DNA of 64,000 nucleotides from Lacunisphaera sp. (lineage in GTDB: Bacteria > Verrucomicrobiota > Verrucomicrobiia > Opitutales > Opitutaceae), in assembly GCA_029945445.1 (NCBI GenBank), contig JAQSCO010000001.1, positions 1-64,000 of the forward strand, written 5' to 3'. Every line of letters begins with the position of its first letter. Position 1 is the first letter of the stretch. The notes under the pieces were generated by a model. It saw only the letters and a list, made by a program, of their open reading frames with translations, searched no databases and was not told where the DNA came from. This document shows, in pieces, positions 17,340 to 25,249 of this stretch. The position numbers and the translations under genes are program-made.

Positions 17340-20273
17340 TTAGAAGCGGAAGGTATTTGAGAGCGTGTAGGTGGTGGGCTCACCGCGGCTATACAGCCGA
17401 GTAACCGCCGTAGTTGGTGCTGTCGAGTTTGCCCCTGTCCGAGTAACGAATGGGTCCACCGGGGCCAAGTTGCGCACATTGAACTGAACCGACCAATTCA
17501 CGCGGTCATGATAGATCTTGCGGCTATAGCCGATTGAAGCGCCCACATTCATCAACGAGGAGCCGAAGAATGGGTGCTCGGCGTCGGGCACATACGTCGT
17601 GGCGCCAGTTGACGCATTGACCACTGGCTTGATAGCATACCCCGTAGACGGCACTGACTGCCAAACAACGCTGCCGCCGACTGACAGACCCTTGAGCGCC
17701 CCGTCGGAGAAGGTATAGTTGGTTATGCCGACATACTTATACCGGCGCTCGTTCAGCGACCTGGCGCCTTCGCTGGCCTTGATGGTCTGATAGGCGAAAA
17801 TCATATTATCATACACCGTTTGCGCCGTATCTGTGCGATTTGGAACAATCGCGCTGGGATTAGCCAGCCACTGAGCCTTGTATTGATCGATAAATTTACC
17901 GGTGAAATCCGCCACGTTTGAATTAATGGTCTTATAGTAACTGACGCTGCCCATCAGGCGCCAATTCGGCGTGATGTTGCTGACCATTTGCAGTTCCCAA
18001 CCCTTCGATATTTTATCCTCAACGTCTCTCACCTGAGGAACGCTGACAAATTGTGTCAACCCAACAAGCTGGGAGAGGTCGCTGATTGCAGAACTGACAC
18101 CGGCGCTGTCAATACGCACGTCATTGATGTTGGTGACTGAAGTGTCAAAAACGGTGCCCGTAATGCCAACCTTGTGATTAAACAATTCTACGCGAACACC
18201 TAAGTCCTTCGTCCGGCCGGTTTGGGGCGGAGTATTATGACGGTCTACATAGAGAGTGAAATCCGTGACCGTGAATGAAGTCGATTGATTGTAGGTAAAC
18301 CCGAGGTCGTCGAGAATCCCCTTGTTACGGAGCACATGGAAGACCGCGCCGACACTCTTGTTCTCAGGAGCAAGGGCCGAGGTGGCCAGATCATGATCCA
18401 TCGGATAACTGCGAGCATAATTATTGAATCCGGCACCGGGACCACTCGGATAAAGTGGCGTGAGTTTGGTCGTGTTTAATGCGTATTTATCAATTGCGTC
18501 CTTGCGCCAGCCCAACGTGGTGACCAAGCGGTTGTCCCAAAAATGCGACTGTAATACGTAGAGCTGCGAATTTAGCCTGGTCTTGAAGGCCGTAGGGCCA
18601 CCCGAAGGCAACCAATCGGCATGCACACCGGGCAGTTTATTTGCCTCACGTTGCAAATCCAACGCGCTCTGCATCCCATAAACTGTGTTCGTGTTGATAT
18701 CGACGTAGTTCACGAATCGAATCAGGTTCGAGTTATCACCCAAAAACGCTGAGGCGCCGGCCACAGGGGTGGTATTCCGAAGGGTCAACACATCCCAATA
18801 ATGCTCTGAGGTATCCTTTTCGAACATGGCGGCAAAGTCGTGGACGCCCAACCACCGCAGCTTTTCAGAATGCTTCCCGAAATCAAAGTGATACGAGGCG
18901 GTCAGACGATTGTCCCGGCGATAGCGCTGCTGCTTCAAGCGGAAGCCCGGCGAGAACAGGACATAATACCTGCCGAAGTTGGGATTCGTGGTTCCGTCGG
19001 AAAGTGTGGTGCTGGCGTCGACATTTAGCCGGCCGCCACCATCCGCAAAGAAATCGTAGTAGGACGTCTCGTCATTTACCGCCAGCTGGATGTTGAGATC
19101 TTTCGTTACAGCATAATCGGCGAAGAAATTCACCACATGCCCGGAAAGATCCTGAATATTTGATTCACCGCCCAAGTCTAAATGCTTGTCAACGAAGCCC
19201 AGGGGCAAGGAGACACTGGTTGTGCCAAGCACCGACAAATTGGCTCCGATAGCGCGGTTATTCCAATCCTGGTAGACCGGACCGGCGGAAGAGCCATCAT
19301 AGACCGCCATCGGACGAGTCGCGTTGGCCGCGAAATTTACAATGCCCGCGGGATTAGCCGGAGCCGCTCCGGGGACTGAAGCCCGACCGGGTTTTCCTGC
19401 GACGATCCAAGGAGTCACGCTGTCAAACGGAATGTTGCCTGCCGTGGCCGCACGCAGCCAATCAAAGTGCTCCCAGTTCGCCTTCAGCGTGAGATTCTTC
19501 AGGGGCTTATATTGCACAGCCACATATTCGCGCCGCTGGTCCTGAAAATCCACCGGTTTCAGCCAACGTTCCTGGTCGTCGTCCAGCCAGGCAATATTTA
19601 CGGCCAGCTTGTCCTTTAGAAGAACTTTATTGATGTTGGCGCTGTTGCGCACTGATCCAAAATTGTCGAACTGGGAGGAATATTGATAGGAATCCTTATT
19701 CAGTCGGGCCTCCATTGTCGCGCGGTTCACCAAGCCGGAAGCATCCCCCGCCACACCAAAGAGAACTGCGTTGGGGCCGCGAGTGAATTCAAAACGATCG
19801 GCATTGTAAGTGTCAGACGGAATTTCAGTGCGGAAATAATTGCGGACGATATTTTCGACCTGAATACCACGGAAGCGCGTTTGATCGCCCCAGAAGAGAT
19901 TACCCCCGTTGCCTTCGAATTGCTGGGTGTCATTTTTTTCGCCGCCGGGAGTATAGAGAATCAGATCATTGGTGCTAAATACCCCAAGGTCTTTCCAAGT
20001 CTCGGGCGTAAGAATTGTCATCGTGACGCCCAGATCACCAACTGAAGAATTGAGGCGAGTGCCCGATAATGTGTTTTGCGCTTTATAGCCGACGTCGGCC
20101 GATGCATCGACGACGAAAGGTGAAAGAACGACAACCTCGTCGTCCTTTCCTTTATTTGCGTCTGCGGTTTGGGCGGAAAGCGGCAAGACGATTGCGGCGA
20201 GGGTAGCACAGGCAAAGATAGTGCCTCTAAACGTGCCGACCAGTTGGCCAAGCACAGGGATACGATGGTTCAT
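17340..20273 (-). CDS. TonB-dependent receptor (polysaccharide uptake)
   Basis: Outer-membrane TonB-dependent transporter, 977 aa from the preferred ATG. An upstream ATG at 20357 would add 28 residues without signal character, while MNHRIPVLG starts a proper signal peptide ending near LSAQ. The mature N-terminus carries VVVLSPFVVDAS, then a plug domain with TLSGTRLNSSVGDLG, and a 22-strand-type barrel ending FRF. It is paralogous to the truncated receptor at the left edge. The palindrome at 20360-20371 and an inverted repeat at 20383-20398 lie 87-125 bp upstream of the start, where the promoter is expected. It probably imports oligosaccharides of the same galactan as the neighbouring hydrolases. 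Confidence 0.93.
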   Translation of the reverse strand: MNHRIPVLGQLVGTFRGTIFACATLAAIVLPLSAQTADANKGKDDEVVVLSPFVVDASADVGYKAQNTLSGTRLNSSVGDLGVTMTILTPETWKDLGVFSTNDLILYTPGGEKNDTQQFEGNGGNLFWGDQTRFRGIQVENIVRNYFRTEIPSDTYNADRFEFTRGPNAVLFGVAGDASGLVNRATMEARLNKDSYQYSSQFDNFGSVRNSANINKVLLKDKLAVNIAWLDDDQERWLKPVDFQDQRREYVAVQYKPLKNLTLKANWEHFDWLRAATAGNIPFDSVTPWIVAGKPGRASVPGAAPANPAGIVNFAANATRPMAVYDGSSAGPVYQDWNNRAIGANLSVLGTTSVSLPLGFVDKHLDLGGESNIQDLSGHVVNFFADYAVTKDLNIQLAVNDETSYYDFFADGGGRLNVDASTTLSDGTTNPNFGRYYVLFSPGFRLKQQRYRRDNRLTASYHFDFGKHSEKLRWLGVHDFAAMFEKDTSEHYWDVLTLRNTTPVAGASAFLGDNSNLIRFVNYVDINTNTVYGMQSALDLQREANKLPGVHADWLPSGGPTAFKTRLNSQLYVLQSHFWDNRLVTTLGWRKDAIDKYALNTTKLTPLYPSGPGAGFNNYARSYPMDHDLATSALAPENKSVGAVFHVLRNKGILDDLGFTYNQSTSFTVTDFTLYVDRHNTPPQTGRTKDLGVRVELFNHKVGITGTVFDTSVTNINDVRIDSAGVSSAISDLSQLVGLTQFVSVPQVRDVEDKISKGWELQMVSNITPNWRLMGSVSYYKTINSNVADFTGKFIDQYKAQWLANPSAIVPNRTDTAQTVYDNMIFAYQTIKASEGARSLNERRYKYVGITNYTFSDGALKGLSVGGSVVWQSVPSTGYAIKPVVNASTGATTYVPDAEHPFFGSSLMNVGASIGYSRKIYHDRVNWSVQFNVRNLAPVDPFVTRTGANSTAPTTAVTRLYSRGEPTTYTLSNTFRF

Positions 20274-20359
20274 GGGTAGGTTGGAGTTGGGGTCATAAGC
20301 CAAGTCTGCCGGATTTAGTAGACCTGACGGGCATGGTGTAGAGGTAGCTCTACGCATAG

Positions 20360-20371
20360 ATTGTATGCAAT
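20360..20371. promoter_or_regulatory. ATTGTATGCAAT element (candidate operator, site B)
   Basis: Near-perfect 12-bp palindrome upstream of the TonB receptor; on the minus strand it reads ATTGCATACAAT, matching the TTGCATRCAA pattern found at 3338, 23905 and 34337. Confidence 0.5.
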
Positions 20372-20382
20372 AGACAGAGTAT

Positions 20383-20398
20383 AATGGTCAAGACCATT
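20383..20398. repeat. Inverted repeat AATGGTC-AA-GACCATT
   Basis: Two perfect 7-bp arms with a two-base spacer, 12 bp upstream of site B in the receptor promoter region. Could be a second operator or an mRNA hairpin; only one copy was noticed. Confidence 0.4.
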
Positions 20399-20414
20399 TT
20401 GGGTTTATTCCTAG

Positions 20415-20732
20415 CGAATCCGAGACTCTCTGGCGCCCAGGTCTTTTGGCCACGACACTTCGTTTGGCGTCGGACTAGGCCTCGAAGAACATAACCCGGG
20501 CTTTTACATCCCCTACGGTTTAGATGCGGACTATCCCAGCTGGATGAAATTGGTGCCGCAGAAAGTCACGCCCGTGCTGCACAGTAGAACGGCCGACCTC
20601 GCCAAGGTGCAGCAGCAGCTTGGCCTAGGCGATTTAGGTATCAGAAATCACGGCAACTCTCTCGACCTTCGCAGCTACAGAATCTTGCCGTGCCCATCAA
20701 TGCGAGGAGATGGGGATCCGCGGCGACTATGA
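20415..20732 (+). other. Unassigned open frame in the receptor/GH3 gap
   Basis: An open frame reading from just after a TAG at 20412. Its first half has a coding-like peptide (GLGLEEHNPGFYIPYGLD, then YPSWMKLVPQ), while the second half overlaps the GH3 remnant on the other strand. There is no convincing start or ribosome site. I do not recognise it; it may be a scrap of a lost gene. The rest of 20372-20674 shows nothing else. Confidence 0.25.
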
Positions 20733-21017
20733 CCGCCAGTGGTCCCGGGATATGTCGCGGAGGAGGCAAAGTTGGAGACATGCCCGATGCCATGTGGGAT
20801 GAGCTCCGCGCATTTTGCGAGCGATAGCCTGCCGTCTAAGACGAGGACATTGAGCCGCACGTCTGGTAAGCTGGGCCACCTTCTCCTCAAGCGAGAGCTT
20901 GGCTAGCGCGGCTTCGGCGAGCGCCAGGTCGCGCGGGCTGGGTGCAGCCCGGCCGGGCCATCGCCAGTGTGGCTGCACAATAATGGTGCATAGAATCGTT
21001 GAGAATAGTGGCTTCAT
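20675..21017 (-). pseudogene. GH3 glycosidase remnant (frameshifted and truncated)
   Basis: N-terminal piece of a secreted family 3 glycosidase. The first frame gives a signal-like start MKPLFSTILC, then LAEAALAKLSLEEKVAQL, the typical GH3 entry helix. The family sequence then continues in another frame (PDVRL, LSLAKCAELIPHGIGHVSNFA), so a frameshift lies near 20880. Similarity stops near 20750, and the catalytic barrel, nucleophile Asp and second domain are absent. It is oriented like the MFS and dehydratase genes just upstream (110-bp gap), so it was once their operon partner. Confidence 0.75.
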
Positions 21018-21127
21018 CGAGGCGGGGTGTTTTCGCGAATCACGGTCAGCGTGTCAGCCCGCCACTGCGGGCAAGCCGATAACCGGACGCCACGCACGAG
21101 GTGACGGCGGGCTCGGTAACAGAAAAC

Positions 21128-22420
21128 TCACGGGGTAGATTCCTCGAGGCGCGTGACCTCACCAACCAGAAAGAAATAGGAGCAAAACCCGAGCGCGGAA
21201 ACGCCGCCGATCACGAAGAGCGCGGGGGTGAAATTGCCGTCCTTGGCGAGCCAGCCGATCAGGAGCGGGAAAGTGGCTCCGGAGAGATTGCCGATGCAGT
21301 TGAAAACCCCGCCGACCAGTCCGATCAGCCGAACCGGGGCCAGCGAGGAGATGAAGACCCAGGCGATTGAGGCCAGCCCGTTGCCGAAAAAGGCGATGGT
21401 CATGAAGGTGATGATGAGCGGCGTGCTGGTGGTGAAGTTGGCCGCGACGATGATCGTCATGAGTGCCATGCCGCAAAGCACCGGGGTCTTGCGGGCGAAG
21501 CTCATGGAATGGCCACGCTTGAGCAGCCAGTCGGAGGTGAACCCCGAGAGCAGGACGCCGACGAACGCCCCGAGGTAGGGAAGCGATCCGTAGAAGCCGG
21601 AGCTGAGGCCGGTGAGGCCGCGCGACTCCTTCAGGTAGGTCGGGAACCATGCGAGGAAAAACCAGAACAGCGAGCCGAGGCAGTATTGCCCGATGTAGAC
21701 CCCCCAGAGCTTGCGGTGTTTGAACGCCTCGCCGAGGTCGCGCCAGCTGAACTTGCCGGCCCCGGCTTTCGTGGTGCCGTCTGGTAAGCCGCCGCCGGCG
21801 CGAATGTAGTCGAGTTCAGCCGCGTTGACGGTCGGATGCTCGGCCGGGTTGCGGTAGAGAACCCACACCACGGCGGCCCAGACAATGCCGAGGCTACCGG
21901 TGATATAGAATAGGCCGCGCCAGCCGAAGTTCTGCTCGATCGCGACCAGCGCATACGATAGCGCAGCGAGCCCCAGGTATTGGCCGGAAGTGTAGATGGA
22001 GATGGCAGTGGCCCGCTCGCGGTCGGGAAACCAACTCGTGACAATCTTGTTGTTACAGGGAAATGAGGGTGCCTCGAATACCCCGATGGCGAGGCGGCAG
22101 CCTACCAGCGTAAGCATGGAGTTGGCGAAGCCTTGGACCACGGTGACGACGGACCACAAGAACATGATCACACTGTAAAGGATACGCGTGCGGAAAACAT
22201 CCACCATGATGCCGCCGGGAACCTGCAGGAATGAGTAGGTCCAGCCGAAAGCCGAGAAGATCAACCCCATCTGCACCATGCTGAAACCGAGATCCTGCCG
22301 GAGCGCCGTGCTCGCCACCCCCAGATTGGCGCGGTCCATATAATTGACCACGACGGAAATGAAGAGGAGCACAAGCATGTTGTATCGCTTGCGCGTGGGG
22401 AGGGCGGCAGGAGTGGACAT
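21128..22420 (-). CDS. MFS sugar-acid transporter (ACS family, glucarate/galactonate-type)
   Basis: Inner-membrane symporter of 430 aa with twelve predicted helices. The opening RYNMLVLLFISVVVNYMDRANLG, the TM4 region GVFEAPSFPCNNK, and the loop TSWFPDRERATAIS are characteristic of GudP/DgoT-like carriers. Substrates in the family are aldonates and aldarates. It starts 34 bp after the DgoD-like dehydratase stop, so the pair is probably one transcript for import and dehydration of a sugar acid such as galactonate. It is distinct from the other ACS transporter at 4643-5974. Confidence 0.88.
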   Translation of the reverse strand: MSTPAALPTRKRYNMLVLLFISVVVNYMDRANLGVASTALRQDLGFSMVQMGLIFSAFGWTYSFLQVPGGIMVDVFRTRILYSVIMFLWSVVTVVQGFANSMLTLVGCRLAIGVFEAPSFPCNNKIVTSWFPDRERATAISIYTSGQYLGLAALSYALVAIEQNFGWRGLFYITGSLGIVWAAVVWVLYRNPAEHPTVNAAELDYIRAGGGLPDGTTKAGAGKFSWRDLGEAFKHRKLWGVYIGQYCLGSLFWFFLAWFPTYLKESRGLTGLSSGFYGSLPYLGAFVGVLLSGFTSDWLLKRGHSMSFARKTPVLCGMALMTIIVAANFTTSTPLIITFMTIAFFGNGLASIAWVFISSLAPVRLIGLVGGVFNCIGNLSGATFPLLIGWLAKDGNFTPALFVIGGVSALGFCSYFFLVGEVTRLEESTP

Positions 22421-22454
22421 GGGGCGGGTAAGTTGGGGCAGCGGGAGCGGCGGA

Positions 22455-23630
22455 TCACCAGTTCGTGTAGCTGCCGTCGGCGCGCCAGAGGCGGGGTGCC
22501 TCCCAGAAACGCAGCGACATTTCCTTCAGCGCCTGCTCGTTCACCTCGACGCCGAGGCCGGGTTCCGTTGGGATTTCGTGGGCGTTGCCGGTCAGTGGCA
22601 CGCGGCGGACGAACACGCTCCGGTCGGTGGTGGGCAGGTCCTCGACGGGGGACTCGCGGGATTCGAGGTGGGAGAAGTTCGGAATCGCCGCGGCGAGATG
22701 GACGGAGGCGGCGGTGCAGATCGGTCCGAGCGGATTGTGCAGGAGGAGATCGATGTAGTTGGCCTCGCACATGGCGGCGACCTTCATCGCCTCGGTCAGG
22801 CCTCCGACATTGCAGACGTCGACGCGCGCATACTGGAGGATGTTGCGCTCGATGTAAGGTTTGAACGCCCACTTGCTGGAGAACTCCTCGCCGATGGCGA
22901 AAGGCACGTCGGTCAGCTTGCGGAGCGCCTCATAGGCCTCGGGCGACTCGGCGCGGATCGGCTCCTCGACGTAGTCAATAGTGCCCGGGGGCATCGCCTG
23001 GAGGAAGGTGGCGGCTTCGGGCACGCTCATGCGGTGGTGCGGGTCGGTGCCGATCATGGCGGCCCGGCCGGCGGCCTCGCGGCCGGTAAGCAACACCTTG
23101 ATGGTGCGGGCGCCGGCCTCGCGCACATCGTAGATGGAGCCGCCTTTGCCGGAGTAGTCACCTCCGACGGGCGAGGCGTAGTTGAGTCGGAAGGAATTCC
23201 AGCCGGCCGCGACGAGTTTCTTCGCGATGCCAGGGATCTCCTCAAGCGGCGTCTCACCGGGCACACTGGCGAAACACTCGACCCGGTCGCGCTGGGCGCC
23301 ACCGAGCAGTTGGTAGACGGGCACGCCGAGGCTTTTCGCCACGAGGTCGTGCAGGGCGATGTCGATGGCGGAGATCGCCGCGGTGAGCACCCGGCCGCCC
23401 TCGAAATACTGCCCACGATACATTTCCTGCCAGAGTGCGCCCATGCGGCGCGGGTCCTTGCCCAGCAGAAATTCGCGGAAGTGCCGGACGGCGCCGTCGA
23501 CGGCGAGTTCACGCGAGGAGAGGCCGGATTCGCCCCAGCCAAACTGGCCGTTGTCGGCCTCGACCTTTACCAACATTTGGTTGCGGAAGCCGATCCAAGC
23601 GACGTAGGGAATGATGGCGGTGATTTTCAT
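22455..23630 (-). CDS. Enolase-superfamily sugar-acid dehydratase (D-galactonate dehydratase-like)
   Basis: Cytoplasmic mandelate-racemase/muconate-lactonising enzyme of 391 aa. Mg2+ ligands are Asp196 (GTDPHHR), Glu222 (YVEEPI) and Glu248 (IGEEFS). The second histidine of DPHHR (His198), His298 in LLHNPLGPI, and Glu323 in HLESRES match the DgoD catalytic set. Expected reaction: a six-carbon aldonate to 2-keto-3-deoxy-aldonate, feeding the KDG kinase and aldolase at 34429-36175. 3,6-anhydro-L-galactonate cycloisomerases of agar degraders are also in this superfamily, so that activity is a real alternative. It leads the transcript with the MFS gene; site C lies 275 bp upstream of its start. 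Confidence 0.85.
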   Translation of the reverse strand: MKITAIIPYVAWIGFRNQMLVKVEADNGQFGWGESGLSSRELAVDGAVRHFREFLLGKDPRRMGALWQEMYRGQYFEGGRVLTAAISAIDIALHDLVAKSLGVPVYQLLGGAQRDRVECFASVPGETPLEEIPGIAKKLVAAGWNSFRLNYASPVGGDYSGKGGSIYDVREAGARTIKVLLTGREAAGRAAMIGTDPHHRMSVPEAATFLQAMPPGTIDYVEEPIRAESPEAYEALRKLTDVPFAIGEEFSSKWAFKPYIERNILQYARVDVCNVGGLTEAMKVAAMCEANYIDLLLHNPLGPICTAASVHLAAAIPNFSHLESRESPVEDLPTTDRSVFVRRVPLTGNAHEIPTEPGLGVEVNEQALKEMSLRFWEAPRLWRADGSYTNW

Positions 23631-24061
23631 GATCGTAGGTGGAGGATTATGGCGCAGCTAGGTATGAATCGAGTGTCGGTATCAGGGGCAAAAATTGTGC
23701 GTCCGCAGGAAGGAGGGGCCACCAACGTCTGTTCCGCTGGCAACGAAGTTGATCCAGGCCAGAGGCCGGCCGGTTGCAGTTCCGTCGAGACGTGGATTTG
23801 ATCCCAGCAAGGGACAGGGCATGAAGCGTCGGGTGGGGAATGATGTCGGTCTGTTTTGCACGCTCTTCAAGGAGGCCCGGCTCCAACTCCATGCCAAATT
23901 TAAAATGTATGCAACATGCATAAAACTCGACTCTTTGGTGACCCCTCGGTTACACCATAACCAACCCCACTGCACTTTAGATAGCCTAGCTGGTAGCGGT
24001 AAGTCCGAGGTTCCGCTATGGTGTGGCGCTGCGGCCAAAATCGTCCGCTGCGAAGTCATCT
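23631..24061. other. Divergent intergenic region between dehydratase and P450
   Basis: About 430 bp with no convincing gene. It contains the palindromic cluster at 23905-23922 and must hold the promoters of both flanking genes. Reading frames crossing it lack starts, ribosome sites and recognisable protein sequence. Confidence 0.6.
23905..23922. promoter_or_regulatory. TATGCA-ACA-TGCATA inverted repeat (candidate operator, site C)
   Basis: Inverted repeat with 6-bp arms inside ATGTATGCAACATGCATA. On the minus strand it contains TTGCATACAT, one base from the TTGCATRCAA pattern of sites A, B and D. It lies between the dehydratase and P450 genes. Confidence 0.45.
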
Positions 24062-25216
24062 ATGCCCTGTCCCTTCCATCAAAAGCAGCCCGACCCCTTT
24101 GTCGACGCGCGGCGCGTCGACGGCGTGCTGGTCAACGAATTCCAAGGCAATCCAGTGCCGATGTTGCTCCGGCACGAAGCCGTGCGACAAGCGGCGCGGA
24201 ACTGGGAGCAATTCAGCTCGGATGCACCGTTCAAGGTGCCGATTCCGACGGAGGAAAACGTTCGCACGGTGCGCCAGCTTCCCTTGGAGGTCGATCCGCC
24301 GGCCCAGCAGGAATATCGGACCTTGGTCGAGCCCTTCTTCAATCGGGCGAAGCGGCCTGAAGTGGTCGCCCAAGTGGAGGCGTTGGTCGCGAATCTGATC
24401 CACGACGCCTTGGGGCGGGCGGAGATCGAGGTCGTGCGCGAGTTCGCCATCCCGTTACAGTCGCGATCGCTCGCCTGCCTGCTGAATATGCCGCAGTCAG
24501 AAGCTGGAATCTGGATCGGTTGGGGACTGCATGTGTTTCGCGAGGGTGAGGGCGAGCGCAAGGGATCAGCCTTGGAGCATTACAACAACGGATTGCTCGA
24601 TCGCGCGGCGGCGGCCCCAGGAGAGGACTTCTTCAGCGCCTTGACCTTGGCCCGCTTCCAAGGGCGGCCGCTCACCCGGGAGGAGATGCTGGGTTATTGC
24701 AGCATCGTTTTTGCCGGCGGTCGTGACACAATAATCAATTCGATTTCGGGGATTATCGGGCACCTCGCGGCCCGGCCGGCAGACTTGGAATTTTTGCGCG
24801 AAGACCCGAGACGGATCACGGGGGCGAGCGAGGAATTTTTCCGCGTCCTTTCGCCTTCGACGCATCTGGCGCGAAAATGCCGGCACGCGACCACGCTTCA
24901 CGGTGTGCCGGTCGCGGCGGGCGATTTCATCTCCCTGAACTTCGCGGCGGCTAATTACGATCCCGACGTTTTCGAGTCACCGGAAGAAGTGCGCCTCGAC
25001 CGGCGGCCAAATCCCCATGTGGCCTTCGGTTTTGGTCCTCACTTGTGCCTGGGGGCGCCACATGCGCGGCTAGTCGTCCGGACGCTGCTGAAGACACTAT
25101 GTGACCGTGTGGAGCGGATCGAGCCGATCGAGGTGGTGGACAAATACGAGAACGAGACAGGCTACCGCCGCCGGCTCGCCTACGAATTGCTTAGGGTCCG
25201 GCTGATCGGGCGCTGA
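24062..25216 (+). CDS. Cytochrome P450 (class I bacterial; candidate 6-O-methyl-galactose demethylase)
   Basis: Soluble P450 of 384 aa, starting MPCPFHQ, a common start for such enzymes; the ATG at 24062 is preferred to an upstream GTG. The I-helix oxygen-binding motif is AGGRDT (218-223), the ExxR pair is Glu258/Arg261, and the haem loop is FGFGPHLCLGAPHAR with the thiolate Cys329. It lacks a membrane anchor. P450s in agar/porphyran loci of marine bacteria oxidatively remove the methyl group of 6-O-methyl-D-galactose, and the surrounding GH50, GH117-like and sulfatase genes make that the best hypothesis. No ferredoxin or ferredoxin reductase is seen nearby, so electron partners must come from elsewhere. 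It is the only plus-strand gene between 4.6 and 34.4 kb. Confidence 0.93.
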   Translation: MPCPFHQKQPDPFVDARRVDGVLVNEFQGNPVPMLLRHEAVRQAARNWEQFSSDAPFKVPIPTEENVRTVRQLPLEVDPPAQQEYRTLVEPFFNRAKRPEVVAQVEALVANLIHDALGRAEIEVVREFAIPLQSRSLACLLNMPQSEAGIWIGWGLHVFREGEGERKGSALEHYNNGLLDRAAAAPGEDFFSALTLARFQGRPLTREEMLGYCSIVFAGGRDTIINSISGIIGHLAARPADLEFLREDPRRITGASEEFFRVLSPSTHLARKCRHATTLHGVPVAAGDFISLNFAAANYDPDVFESPEEVRLDRRPNPHVAFGFGPHLCLGAPHARLVVRTLLKTLCDRVERIEPIEVVDKYENETGYRRRLAYELLRVRLIGR

Positions 25217-25249
25217 GCCGGGGTCCGCGCAAGGACTTGTGGCCAACGA

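Noticed and set aside
22344-23801. 485-aa plus-strand frame over the dehydratase and transporter
   Set aside because: Shadow of the enolase-superfamily gene, whose metal ligands and catalytic residues are intact on the other strand.
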